Positions 42,609 to 51,465 of a stretch of DNA of 64,000 nucleotides are shown piece after piece. Numbering within the stretch: position 1 is the first letter of the stretch; each line of letters starts with the position of its first letter. This DNA is from Gemmobacter denitrificans (GTDB taxonomy: Bacteria; Pseudomonadota; Alphaproteobacteria; Rhodobacterales; Rhodobacteraceae), in assembly GCF_036964905.1 (NCBI RefSeq), contig NZ_JBALHR010000009.1, forward strand, positions 62,001 through 126,000. The letters run 5' to 3'. Made by a program: the position numbers and the translations under genes. The notes beneath the pieces are model-generated. The model had not been told where the DNA came from, ran no database searches, and saw only the letters and a list, made by a program, of their open reading frames with translations.

Positions 42609-44852
42609 TCACCGCCGTTTGCGGATCACCCGGCGCTTGGCTTCCTTGGCGGCGAACTGGCCCGGTTTGCGCGGCTTGTAGCTGCCTTGGCGCGGCTTGG
42701 GGCTGCGTGGCGCGCTGCCCTCGATCTCCAGCAATTCCAGCGTCAGGCCGCCGGTGACCGGGATCGCCTCGGCCAGCCGCACGGTGACCCGCTGGCCGAT
42801 GCCGATCACCATGCCGGTATCGGCGCCCGTCAGGCTCTGGCTGTCGGCATCATAATGGAAAAACTCGCGCCCGATGTCGCGGATCGGCACCAGACCATCA
42901 GCCCCGGTTTCATCCAGCTTCACGAACAGCCCGAATTTCTGCACCCCGGAAATGCGGCCGCCAAAGGTCATGCCCACGCGGTCTGACAGATAGGCCGCCA
43001 GATAGCGGTCGATCGTGTCGCGTTCGGCGGCCATGGACCGGCGTTCGGCATCCGAAATCAGCTTGCCGGTTTCATCAAGGTTTTCCATGTCCTGCGGTGA
43101 CAGGCCATCCTTGCCCCAGCCATGCGCGGCGATCAGCGCGCGATGCACGATCAGATCGGAATAGCGCCGGATGGGCGAGGTGAAATGGGCGTAATTGCGC
43201 AGCGCCAGACCGAAATGGCCAAAGTTCTGCGGCGCATAATAGGCCTGGGTCATGCTGCGCAGGGTGGTCAGATTCAGCAATTCGTCAAATTCGGTGCCCT
43301 GCGCCTGCGACAGCAGGCTGTTCAGGTGCCGCGTCTGCAAGACCTGCCCCTTGGCCAGCACAAAGCCCGAGGCTTCGGCCACTTCGCGCAGGGATTCCAG
43401 CTTTTCGGGGCTGGGTTCTTCATGCACCCGGAACAGCAGCGGGCGCTTCAGCCGGATCAGTTCCTCGGCTGCGGCGACATTGGCGAGGATCATGAATTCC
43501 TCGATCAGCTTATGCGCATCGAACCGGTCGCGGAAGGCCACTGACAGAACCTTGCCGGCGTCATCCAGCACGATCTTGCGTTCGGGCAGTTCCAGATCCA
43601 GCGGCTGCCGCGCCGCACGGGCGATCTTGCAGGCCGCATAGGCCGCGTAAAGCGGGCGCAACACAGGATCGAGCAGCGGTTCGGTCACCGCATCGGGGGC
43701 CCCGTCGATGGCCGCCTGCACCTGCGCGTAATGCAATGATGCACGCGACCGCATCAACCCGCGGGTAAAGCGGTGCGCGATCTTGTGGCCCTGCGCATCC
43801 AGTTGCATCCGCACGGCCATGCAGGGGCGATCCACCGCCTCGTGCAGCGAACACAGATCACCCGACAGGGTATCGGGCAGCATGGGCACCACCCGGTCGG
43901 GGAAATAGGTGGAATTGCCACGCTTGCGGGCTTCGCGATCCAGCGCCGATCCGGGGGGCACATAATGCGCCACATCGGCAATCGCCACCCAGACCACATG
44001 GCCGCCGGGGTTTTTCGGATCGTCATCCGCATGGGCATGCACAGCATCGTCGCGGTCGCGCGCATCGATCGGGTCGATGGTGACCAGCGGCAGATCGCGC
44101 AGGTCTTCACGCGCACCCAAGGTGACGGGCTGGGCTGCATCGGCCTCGGCCATCACCGCATCGGGGAACTGGTCAGGGATGCCATGCTGGTGAATGGCAA
44201 TCAGGCTGACGGCGCGCGGCCCCGCCGGATCGCCCAGCCGCGCCACGATCCGGGCCGTGGGCAGGCCCATGCGTTTCGGCCCGGCCTGTTCGGCCTCGAC
44301 CAATTCGCCATCCTGCGCATCCATCGTCAGATCGCGCGGCACGCGCCATTCCTTGTCGGCGCCCTTGTCGATGGGCACGATCCGCCCGCCTTCATGCGCC
44401 TGCCGGAAGATGCCCAGCACGCGGATGGCGTTCTGGCCCAGCTTGCGGATCACCCGCGCTTCATAGCCGTGATCTTCGCCTTCCACCCGTGCCAGCTTGG
44501 CCAGAATACGGTCGCCCTGTCCAAGTGCCGGATCGCCGCTGCGCGTCAGCACATGGATGCGCGGCGCATCATCGCCCTGCCATTCATGCGGGCGGGCAAA
44601 CAGATCGCCCGCCGCATCGGGCGGCAGGATGACCAGGATCGACACCGGCGGCAGCACACCTGCCTTGCGGTAATGGCGTTTGCGCTTGGCCACGCCGCCT
44701 TCGGCCTCAAGTTCCTTGAGCAGGCGCTTGAGTTCGACCCGGGCTACGCTGCCCTTGATGCCGAAGGCCTTGGCGATATCGCGCTTGGCGGTGGCGCCGG
44801 CATTGTCGGCGATCCATTGGCGAAGCTGGTCTTTCGAAGGTATCTGATCCAT
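42609..44852 (-). CDS. rnr: Ribonuclease R
   Basis: The 747-residue 3'-5' exoribonuclease has an N-terminal winged-helix/cold-shock region, the RNB catalytic domain with the Asp cluster TIDPIDARDRDDAVHAHAD near residues 257-275 and YFPDRVVPMLPDTLSGDLCS, and a C-terminal S1 domain (GMTFGGRISGVQKFGLFVKL). It ends in a basic tail (KPRKPGQFAAKEAKRR) suited to RNA or ribosome binding. It degrades structured RNA. It stands upstream of the transglycosylase gene with a hairpin between them. Confidence 0.96.
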   Translation of the reverse strand: MDQIPSKDQLRQWIADNAGATAKRDIAKAFGIKGSVARVELKRLLKELEAEGGVAKRKRHYRKAGVLPPVSILVILPPDAAGDLFARPHEWQGDDAPRIHVLTRSGDPALGQGDRILAKLARVEGEDHGYEARVIRKLGQNAIRVLGIFRQAHEGGRIVPIDKGADKEWRVPRDLTMDAQDGELVEAEQAGPKRMGLPTARIVARLGDPAGPRAVSLIAIHQHGIPDQFPDAVMAEADAAQPVTLGAREDLRDLPLVTIDPIDARDRDDAVHAHADDDPKNPGGHVVWVAIADVAHYVPPGSALDREARKRGNSTYFPDRVVPMLPDTLSGDLCSLHEAVDRPCMAVRMQLDAQGHKIAHRFTRGLMRSRASLHYAQVQAAIDGAPDAVTEPLLDPVLRPLYAAYAACKIARAARQPLDLELPERKIVLDDAGKVLSVAFRDRFDAHKLIEEFMILANVAAAEELIRLKRPLLFRVHEEPSPEKLESLREVAEASGFVLAKGQVLQTRHLNSLLSQAQGTEFDELLNLTTLRSMTQAYYAPQNFGHFGLALRNYAHFTSPIRRYSDLIVHRALIAAHGWGKDGLSPQDMENLDETGKLISDAERRSMAAERDTIDRYLAAYLSDRVGMTFGGRISGVQKFGLFVKLDETGADGLVPIRDIGREFFHYDADSQSLTGADTGMVIGIGQRVTVRLAEAIPVTGGLTLELLEIEGSAPRSPKPRQGSYKPRKPGQFAAKEAKRRVIRKRR

Positions 44853-44902
44853 GGCCCCTGCCTACCATGGCCGGGCCAGCCCGTCAGCCGCAAATCGGGG
44901 GA

Positions 44903-45325
44903 TCAGAGCGGCAGCAGCATGTCGCGATGCGGGATGCCGGCATCGTCATATTCCGGGCCCTGTGCGGTAAAGCCCAGGCGTTCGTAAAACCCGAGCGCAT
45001 GGGTCTGTGCCCCCAGTTTCACGCTGGTGATGCCGGGCTGGGTGCGAAAGTGTTCGACCGCCGCCCGGATCAGCGCCGCGCCCAAACCGGTGCCGCGCTG
45101 ATCGGCCAGCACACAGACCCGGCCGATCTTTCCCGTGCTGCCATAGGTCAGCAGCCGGGCCGAGCCGACAGGGCGGCCCTCGACCGTGGCCAGCAGATGC
45201 GTGGCCTGCCCATCCAGATTGTCGATCTCGTCCGCTTCGGACACGCCCTGTTCTTCGATGAACACGGTGCGGCGCAGCGCGCGGCAAGCGGCGATGTCAT
45301 CGGTAACGGCGATCACGGCTGTCAT
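44903..45325 (-). CDS. GNAT family N-acetyltransferase
   Basis: A 140-residue single-domain acetyltransferase: VFIEEQGVSEADEID near residues 21-35, beta-4 GRVCVLADQRGTGLGAALI with the acetyl-CoA loop (RGTGLGA, about 77-83), and the C-terminal ALGFYERLGFTAQGPEYDDA. The order and the EEQGV start resemble ElaA/PhnO-like members. Its ATG overlaps the dapE stop (ATGA), so it is translated with dapE. The substrate is unknown. Confidence 0.9.
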   Translation of the reverse strand: MTAVIAVTDDIAACRALRRTVFIEEQGVSEADEIDNLDGQATHLLATVEGRPVGSARLLTYGSTGKIGRVCVLADQRGTGLGAALIRAAVEHFRTQPGITSVKLGAQTHALGFYERLGFTAQGPEYDDAGIPHRDMLLPL

Positions 45326-46479
45326 GCGAAATAGTCCTTCAGAATGCGGGTGTAGATGGATTTGAGCTGATGGATCTGCGCCACCTCGACCCGTTCATCC
45401 ACCTGATGCATGGTCTTGCCCACCAGCCCGAATTCGACCACCGGGCAGTGATCCTTCACAAAGCGTGCATCCGATGTGCCGCCCGAGGTGGAGTATTCCG
45501 GTGTCACCCCGGTTTCGGCCTGCACGGCGCGGGCAATCAGGGCCGAGAAATCCCCGGGCGGGGTCAGGAAGCTTTCGCCCGAAATCTGGATGCGCAGGTC
45601 GATGCGCACCCCGGTTTCGGCCTGCACCGCCGCGGCATGACCACGCAGCCATTCGGTCAGGCTGGCCCCGGAATGGGCATCGTTGAAGCGGATGTTCACC
45701 GTGGCGCTGCCCTTGGCCGGGATCACGTTATTGGCCGGATTGCCGCAATCGATGGTGGTGATCGCCAGCGTGGAGGCATCGAAATGGTCGGTGCCCTGAT
45801 CCAGCGGTTTTTCCTCCAGCCGTGCCAGCAGCTTGACCAGCGCGCTCATCGGGTTTCTGGCGCGATGCGGATAGGCGCTGTGGCCCTGCACGCCTTCAGC
45901 GGTGAACCAGCAGGTCATGCTGCCGCGCCGCCCGATCTTCATCATTTCACCCATCACATTGGGGCAGGTTGGTTCGCCCACCAGACAATGCGACATGCGT
46001 TCGCCCTGCGCGGCCATCCAGTCCAGCAGCGCCACGGTGCCATGTTCGGCATCGCCCTCTTCATCGCCGGTGATGGCCAGGATCACCGCGCCATCGGGCG
46101 GGGTCTGGCGCACGAAATCCACCGCAGCGGCGGCAAAGGCGGCAACGCCGGTCTTCATGTCGGTCGCGCCGCGGCCCCAAAGCACGCCATCCACCACCTC
46201 GCCGCCAAAGGGATCGCGCGACCAGGCGGCGGCATCGCCCACGGGGACGACATCGGTATGGCCGTTGAAGCCGAAGGATTTGTTGGCCCCCCGTGCGCCC
46301 CAGCGGGCATACAGGTTGGCGATCCCGCCGCGATCCACCCGGGTGCAGGCAAAACCCGCGCCGCTGAGCAGCTGTTCCAGCACGCCAAGCGCGCCGCCTT
46401 CGGCCGGGGTGACCGACGGGCAGCGGATCAGCTCGGCGCTGAGGGCGACAGGGTCGATGGGCGTGGTTGCTGCGGTCAT
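45322..46479 (-). CDS. dapE: Succinyl-diaminopimelate desuccinylase
   Basis: DapE removes succinate from N-succinyl-LL-diaminopimelate, the last step of the branch started by DapD. The 385-residue M20 metallopeptidase has FGFNGHTDVVPVGD with the first metal His, the GRGATDMKTGVAAF Asp, catalytic-region ITGDEEGDAEHGT and the dimerisation domain around CWFTAEGVQGHSAYPHRARN. ATG 46479 is chosen because the family start (DPVALSAELIRCPSVTP) follows at once; in-frame starts further upstream add a non-conserved Arg/Ala-rich stretch. It heads a two-gene unit with the GNAT gene. Confidence 0.96.
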   Translation of the reverse strand: MTAATTPIDPVALSAELIRCPSVTPAEGGALGVLEQLLSGAGFACTRVDRGGIANLYARWGARGANKSFGFNGHTDVVPVGDAAAWSRDPFGGEVVDGVLWGRGATDMKTGVAAFAAAAVDFVRQTPPDGAVILAITGDEEGDAEHGTVALLDWMAAQGERMSHCLVGEPTCPNVMGEMMKIGRRGSMTCWFTAEGVQGHSAYPHRARNPMSALVKLLARLEEKPLDQGTDHFDASTLAITTIDCGNPANNVIPAKGSATVNIRFNDAHSGASLTEWLRGHAAAVQAETGVRIDLRIQISGESFLTPPGDFSALIARAVQAETGVTPEYSTSGGTSDARFVKDHCPVVEFGLVGKTMHQVDERVEVAQIHQLKSIYTRILKDYFA

Positions 46480-46848
46480 GTCGGGCTCCGGTCCGGGATC
46501 TGCCCAAGGGATATGCAAGGCCCGGCGCAAGGGCAAGCATTTGCCGCCTGCTGCACTGCCGCGCCCGGCATGTCGGGCCGCGCTTGCGGTGGCCGCCTGA
46601 CGTGCGGCTGTGGCCCGCAGGCCACCTGACGGCGCGCAAATGTTCGATTGTGGCAAAAAGAAGGATGACAAAGGGATTTCCTGCGGCATATCCTGTTCAT
46701 GCGGTCAAAAAACAAAAATCGACCGCCGAGAACGAGCAGTAGACCCGCGACAGGACGGCACCGGCTGATACACAGCCGGGCATGGCACAGGGCAAAGGCC
46801 CCGTGACGCAGCATGGTGATCCGGCCTGTCCCCGAAAAGGGGCGAACC
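46480..46848. other. 369-base divergent gap before the Hint cluster, structured leader
   Basis: This is the only gap over 300 bases. It has no convincing gene. It holds an A-rich stretch flanked by GCGGTC (46701-46706) and GACCGC (46721-46726), a hairpin CCGGCT/AGCCGG (46761-46779, 7-base loop) and CCCC-GAAAA-GGGG (46830-46842), which contains the AAAAGGGG Shine-Dalgarno of the following gene. The promoters of dapE and of the Hint gene must both lie here; neither could be assigned. Confidence 0.5.
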
Positions 46849-48432
46849 ATGGCGACAGGCGCCGAACTGAGCTATAACACCAACGCTTCGGCGTTGCAGA
46901 TGGCCAATACCATCTTCGGAGACGGCGTGACCGTGACCGGGGCCAGCTATACAGGCCCTTCCACCTCGTCGGCGATCTATTCCAACGGCCAATTGGCATC
47001 GGGTGTGACGCCGTCGAATACCGGTGTGATCCTGTCCACCGGACGGGCCACGGATTTCACCCAGAGCTTTGGCGATCCCAACCGGTCGGCGGGCACATCG
47101 ACCGACACGTCGGGCATCAACGGCAACAGCCTGTTCAATGCGGTGGCCGGAGCCACCACCTATGACGCGGTCTGGATGGATGTCGATTTCATCCCCACCG
47201 GCAATACGATGACGATGAAATTCGTCTTCGCTTCGGAAGAATACCCCGAATACATCAATTCGCAGTTCAACGATGTGATCGGCGTCTGGGTGAACGGGAC
47301 GCAGGTGCCGGTGTCGATCGGCAATGGCAAGACCAGCGTCAACAACATCAACGGCAATACCCAGCCGAACCTGTTCCAGTCGAACACCAATGACTCCTTC
47401 AACACCGAGATGGATGGCTTCACCCTGACCCTGTCGCTGGATATTCCGGTGAACAGCGGGATGGTGAATTCGATCCGTATCGGCATCGCCGATGTTTCGG
47501 ATGCGATGTATGACAGCAATCTGCTGATTGCCGCAGACAGTGTTCAAACGGCGCTGGTCGCGCGGGATGACAGCGTGACCATGGGCCTGAATGGCACCCG
47601 CACGCTGGATGTTCTGGGCAACGATCAGGGCCCTGCCGGGGCCACGCTGACCATCACCCATGTGAATGGCATTCCGGTTGTGGCCGGACAGACCATCACC
47701 CTGTCATCGGGCCAGCAGATCACGCTGAACGCAGACGGCACCTTTACCATTGTGGGCGACGGGCAGGCCGAGACTGCGTCCTTCACCTATACGGTGGCCA
47801 ATGGCAACGGCAATGGCGTGTCGGATGTCGGCATTGTCACCATCAATCAGGTGCCGTGCTTTGTTGCCGGAACCCGTATCCGCACGCCGTTGGGGGACCG
47901 GCTGGTCGAAGAGCTGCAGCCCGGCGATCTGGTGATGACGCTGGATGACGGGCCACAGCCGCTGCGTTGGGTTGGCCAGCGCCGTGTGGCGGCGCTTGGC
48001 AATCTTGCCCCGATCCGGATCAAGGCCGGCACATTTGGTGATCACGGCACATTGATGGTTTCGCCCCAGCACCGGATTCTGGTGCGCGACAATCTGGCCG
48101 AACTGCTGTTTGGCGACGAGGAAGTGCTGGTCGCGGCGAAGGAACTGGTGAACGACCGGTCGATCCGGCAGATTTCGGGCGGTGAGGTGGAGTATGTCCA
48201 TCTCTTGTTCGACCGGCATCAACTGCTCTGGTCCGAAGGGCTTTTGACCGAAAGCTATCTGCCGGGGCCGCAGACCACCGCAAGCCTGGAACCCGAACTG
48301 GTGGCCGAAATCTGCGCGATTTTCCCCGAACTCGACCCGGCAACCGGCAAGGGTTACAGCCCGACGGCGCGGCGCAGCCTGCGCAGCTATGAAGCGATGA
48401 TCCTGATGCGTGACGCCGCCCGGGCAGCCTGA
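46849..48432 (+). CDS. Choice-of-anchor L / Hint domain protein (copy 1)
   Basis: The 527-residue protein has a choice-of-anchor L domain (about 10-230: TNASALQMANTIFGDGVTVT, FASEEYPEYINSQFNDVIGV, NTEMDGFTLTLSL). A VCBS/tandem-95-like beta domain (about 235-330) follows (DVLGNDQGP, ITLNADGTFTI). A Hint_2-type domain runs from Cys337 (PCFVAGTRIRTPLGDRLVEE) through SPQHRILVRD and VHLLFDRHQLLWSEG to about 485. There is no Sec signal, so export may be type I. ATG 46849 is preferred to ATG 46813 because AAAAGGGG precedes it and it aligns with copy 2. Hint domains self-cleave proteins, so this could release or anchor a surface adhesin-like part. Confidence 0.87.
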   Translation: MATGAELSYNTNASALQMANTIFGDGVTVTGASYTGPSTSSAIYSNGQLASGVTPSNTGVILSTGRATDFTQSFGDPNRSAGTSTDTSGINGNSLFNAVAGATTYDAVWMDVDFIPTGNTMTMKFVFASEEYPEYINSQFNDVIGVWVNGTQVPVSIGNGKTSVNNINGNTQPNLFQSNTNDSFNTEMDGFTLTLSLDIPVNSGMVNSIRIGIADVSDAMYDSNLLIAADSVQTALVARDDSVTMGLNGTRTLDVLGNDQGPAGATLTITHVNGIPVVAGQTITLSSGQQITLNADGTFTIVGDGQAETASFTYTVANGNGNGVSDVGIVTINQVPCFVAGTRIRTPLGDRLVEELQPGDLVMTLDDGPQPLRWVGQRRVAALGNLAPIRIKAGTFGDHGTLMVSPQHRILVRDNLAELLFGDEEVLVAAKELVNDRSIRQISGGEVEYVHLLFDRHQLLWSEGLLTESYLPGPQTTASLEPELVAEICAIFPELDPATGKGYSPTARRSLRSYEAMILMRDAARAA

Positions 48433-48443
48433 GGCGCGGGCCG

Positions 48444-49481
48444 ATGGCGGGATGGCTGGCACTTTCGGATCAAGGCGCGCCCCCTGCGGCGCAGCGCCCG
48501 GGCGAAACCCTGCGACGCGGCACGCTGGTCTTTGAAATCACCACACCGCTGCAACAGGCGGGCGTGCTGATCGACTGGGTCGCAGGCGCGGGCACCGGTC
48601 AACGGTCGCTGGCGCTGTTTCATGATCATGACAGCGGGTTGATCCTGTTGCAGCGGCAAGGGGCGCTGCTGATGCGCCATGTCCTGCCGGGACCGCTGCC
48701 CGAGGTGCCGGGGCTGGCGCGTATCCTGTTCCATTGGGATCAGGATGCCAACAGTTGGGACATGCGCTACAGGCGCAGCGATCTCGATCTGGAGTTGCGT
48801 GCCGGTGGCACCGGGGTTCTCTCGCCGCGTCTGGGGGATCTGGTGGTCCTGTGCCAGAACGGAATGACCGGGGATCAGGCGCTGGCCGAACGGAGCGCGA
48901 CGCGGCATCCGGCCCTGTTGTGGTTCGGGGTCACCGACGGGGCCGCACCCCCGCAAAGCGCGCCGTGGATCGGCCCGCGCACACAGATCCAGACGCCGAC
49001 CGGCTTTCGTCTGGCGGCCCAGCTTCGCCCAGGTGACATGGTTCTGACCGAAGACCGGGGGGCCTGCATGTTGCAATCGGTTCGGCGGCTGGACCTGCCG
49101 GGTCGGGGGCGGCACGCGCCCGTCCTGTTGCGCGCGCCCTATTTCAGCCCGGCGCGTGACGTGTTGGTCAGTGCCGATCAGGCGCTGGTTCAGCGCGGGT
49201 CCGATGTGGAATACCTGTTCTTTGAAGATGCGGTCCTGGTGCAGGCGGGCTTTCTGACCGATGGCCGTGCCGCCTTGCTGGATACGCGGCGCGCAGTGAT
49301 GGCCACGGTATCGCTGGATATCGGACGGCCGGGCCTGATTCTGGGCGAAGGGCTCAGCTTTCTGTCCGCCCAACATGGGCCGGGTGCAGAGATGCCGCCG
49401 CCAATGCGTCAGTTGCACCGCTATGAGGCCGTTCCACTCATGGCTGTCCTTGGTCACGGTGCCGGTCGCAGCGCCGCCTGA
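48444..49481 (+). CDS. Hint-like protein with degenerate Hint motifs
   Basis: The 345-residue protein has an N-terminal beta-rich region (about 20-150: TLVFEITTPLQQAGVLIDWV, ILFHWDQDANSWDMRY) and a C-terminal Hint_2-like region from about 175 (IGPRTQIQTPTGFRLAAQLR, PGDMVLTEDRG). Compared with its neighbours it lacks the first-position Cys (CFVAGT corresponds to IGPRTQ) and the motif His (SPQHRILV corresponds to SADQALVQ), so self-processing is unlikely. It starts 12 bases after copy 1 stops and is probably co-translated with it. A regulatory or partner role for the flanking proteins is possible. Confidence 0.8.
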   Translation: MAGWLALSDQGAPPAAQRPGETLRRGTLVFEITTPLQQAGVLIDWVAGAGTGQRSLALFHDHDSGLILLQRQGALLMRHVLPGPLPEVPGLARILFHWDQDANSWDMRYRRSDLDLELRAGGTGVLSPRLGDLVVLCQNGMTGDQALAERSATRHPALLWFGVTDGAAPPQSAPWIGPRTQIQTPTGFRLAAQLRPGDMVLTEDRGACMLQSVRRLDLPGRGRHAPVLLRAPYFSPARDVLVSADQALVQRGSDVEYLFFEDAVLVQAGFLTDGRAALLDTRRAVMATVSLDIGRPGLILGEGLSFLSAQHGPGAEMPPPMRQLHRYEAVPLMAVLGHGAGRSAA

Positions 49482-49558
49482 TCGGGTGTTAACGGCCCCT
49501 CAATGTTCTGCCGCCAAATTGCCTGACGTAGGGGTAATTCCTGCGGGTGTGGAACGGC

Positions 49559-51124
49559 ATGGCAACGGCATCGGAACTGGCAATCAACACGCAGGCTGAC
49601 GCCCTGCAGATGGCAAATGAAATGTTCGGTTCGGGCATTTCCGTGGTGAATGCCACCTATATCGGGGCACAGGGGGCATCTGGCATCTATTCCGGTGCGC
49701 AAACCACCATGCCGGGCGTTGCCCCCAGCGACAGTGGCGTGATCCTGTCCACCGGCAATGTGACCGACATAACCCAGTCTTTGGGCGATGCAAACATCTC
49801 GGCCGGAACCTCGACGATACATGGCACCGCCGGGGATGCCGGTCTGTCGCAGATGGCCGGGGCAGAAACCTTCGATGCGGCGGTGCTGACGGCGGATTTC
49901 ATTCCGACCGGCAACATGATGACGATGCAGGTTGTCTTTTCGTCTGAAGAATATCTCGAATATGTCGGATCGGGGTTCAACGATGCGGTGGGCATCTGGG
50001 TCAACGGGGTGCGCGCCGAACTGATGGTCGGCAATGGTGATATCACCATCGACAACATAAATAATGTCAGCAATTCGAACCTTTATGTCGATAACCCGGC
50101 CTCTGCGCAGCAGTTCAACACCGAGATGGACGGGTTCACCATCACGCTCACGCTGAAGGCACCGGTCAATCCGGGGGTGGTGAATACGATCAAGATCGGC
50201 ATTGCCGATTCCGGTGACGCAACTTACGACAGCAATCTTTTCATCGCCGGCGACAGCGTTCAGGTGGCGCTGGTGGCTCAGGACGACATGATCGAACTGG
50301 GCAAGAAGGGCAGTGTGACGGTCGATGTGCTGGACAATGATGTTTCCACCCTCGGATCAGCGCTGACCATCACCCATATCAATGGTCAGCCCGTGGTGGC
50401 AGGCAGCACCATCACCCTGCCAACCGGGGAAGAGATCACGCTGAATGCCGATGGCACGCTGACATTTGAATCCGACAGCGCGCCAAAGGAAAACCTGCTC
50501 ACCTATACGGTTGAAGACGAATACGGCAATACCGACGTCGGCTATATCACGGTTGAAACGCTGGTGCCCTGTTTCGTCGCCGGAACCCCGATCCGCACCG
50601 CGCTTGGTGATCTGCCGGTCGAACAGATCCGGCCGGGGATGCAGGTGCTGACGCAGGATCACGGGTTGCAGACCGTGCGCTGGTCAGGGCAGCGGCGGGT
50701 GCCTGCGCAGGGCCGTCTGGCACCTGTGCGCATCGCGGCACATACCTTTGGCGATCATGGCACGATCAGCGTTTCGGCGCAGCACCGTATCCTTGTGGCC
50801 GGGGCGCGGGCCGAATTGCTGTTCGGGCAGGCCGAAGTGTTGGTGCCTGCCCATGCGCTATGCGATGGCCGCAAGATCCGGCGCAGGCCGGATGGCGGCA
50901 TGGTGACCTATGTGCATCTTCTGTTTGACCGGCACGAAATCATCTTTGCCGCTGGCCTGCCGACCGAGAGTTTCCATCCCGGCGCGACAGTCCTGTCGAA
51001 GATGGAGGCCGAAAGCCGCAGGGAAATCCTGATGCTGTTTCCCGAACTGGCAGATCTTGGCGCCCCGCCCATGGCACGGCCCGCATTGACGGCGCGGGAA
51101 GGCGTGCTGCTGCGGCCAAGCTAG
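49559..51124 (+). CDS. Choice-of-anchor L / Hint domain protein (copy 2)
   Basis: A 521-residue paralogue of copy 1 with the same domain order: choice-of-anchor L (QADALQMANEMFGSGISVVN, FSSEEYLEYVGSGFNDAVGI, NTEMDGFTITLTL), a VCBS-like domain (DVLDNDVSTLGSALTITHIN, ITLNADGTLTFESDSA) and a Hint_2 domain from Cys338 (PCFVAGTPIRTALGDLPVEQ) with SAQHRILVAG and VHLLFDRHEIIFAAG. ATG 49559 aligns with the copy 1 start (MATASELAINT versus MATGAELSYNT); a GTG at 49547 is the alternative. The key Hint residues are intact, so it may self-cleave. Its TAG overlaps the stop of the convergent gene. Confidence 0.87.
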   Translation: MATASELAINTQADALQMANEMFGSGISVVNATYIGAQGASGIYSGAQTTMPGVAPSDSGVILSTGNVTDITQSLGDANISAGTSTIHGTAGDAGLSQMAGAETFDAAVLTADFIPTGNMMTMQVVFSSEEYLEYVGSGFNDAVGIWVNGVRAELMVGNGDITIDNINNVSNSNLYVDNPASAQQFNTEMDGFTITLTLKAPVNPGVVNTIKIGIADSGDATYDSNLFIAGDSVQVALVAQDDMIELGKKGSVTVDVLDNDVSTLGSALTITHINGQPVVAGSTITLPTGEEITLNADGTLTFESDSAPKENLLTYTVEDEYGNTDVGYITVETLVPCFVAGTPIRTALGDLPVEQIRPGMQVLTQDHGLQTVRWSGQRRVPAQGRLAPVRIAAHTFGDHGTISVSAQHRILVAGARAELLFGQAEVLVPAHALCDGRKIRRRPDGGMVTYVHLLFDRHEIIFAAGLPTESFHPGATVLSKMEAESRREILMLFPELADLGAPPMARPALTAREGVLLRPS

Positions 51125-51465
51125 TCGTAAAACGGGGTCATCTGCGCCACGATGACCGAATTTTCGTCCAGCGCCCGCTGCATCAGGGCGCGTTCTTCGG
51201 CATCGATCTCATCGCCTGCGGCCTCGCGTTCCTCCAGCGATCCGTAGCCGGACACATCCAGCGGGGCCAGGTCGGCCTGTTTCAGGATGGCAACCGTTTC
51301 GCGTACCGCTTCGGCCTCGTCCACGCCGCTGGCATAGATCATCAGCGCGCCGCCGGTCGCCTTGTCGGGCAGACCGTCACCGGCCTTGCGGCCCACTTCG
51401 ACCACCAGGGTGAACACCTGCTGCGGGCGTTTCGCCTTGGGGGCGTCATTCATGGCTTCGGTCAT
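51121..51465 (-). CDS. Conserved small hypothetical protein
   Basis: A 114-residue acidic protein with no recognised domain and no signal or membrane segment. It reads as alternating strand and helix (VFTLVVEVGRKAGDGLPDKA, GALMIYASGVDEAEAVRETV), which hints at a small alpha/beta fold. Its ATG overlaps the lpxK stop (ATGA), so it is translated with the lipid A gene, and its own stop overlaps the stop of the convergent Hint gene. Coding is supported by the tight overlaps and the normal composition; function is unknown. Confidence 0.75.
   Translation of the reverse strand: MTEAMNDAPKAKRPQQVFTLVVEVGRKAGDGLPDKATGGALMIYASGVDEAEAVRETVAILKQADLAPLDVSGYGSLEEREAAGDEIDAEERALMQRALDENSVIVAQMTPFYD

Noticed and set aside
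46689..46732. A-rich stretch with GCGGTC/GACCGC arms as an intrinsic terminator
   Set aside because: The A/T run lies in the loop, not after the stem, and no gene on either strand ends there.
46467..46742. 91-codon plus-strand open frame in the dapE/Hint gap
   Set aside because: Arg/Cys-rich translation, starts inside dapE on the other strand, no RBS and no recognisable family.
46782..46848. Cyclic-di-GMP (GEMM-I) riboswitch ahead of the first Hint gene, suggested by CACAGGGCAAA and GTGACGCA
   Set aside because: The two conserved blocks are present in part, but the P2 hairpin between them and the GGCCTAA-containing P3 region cannot be formed in the expected arrangement.
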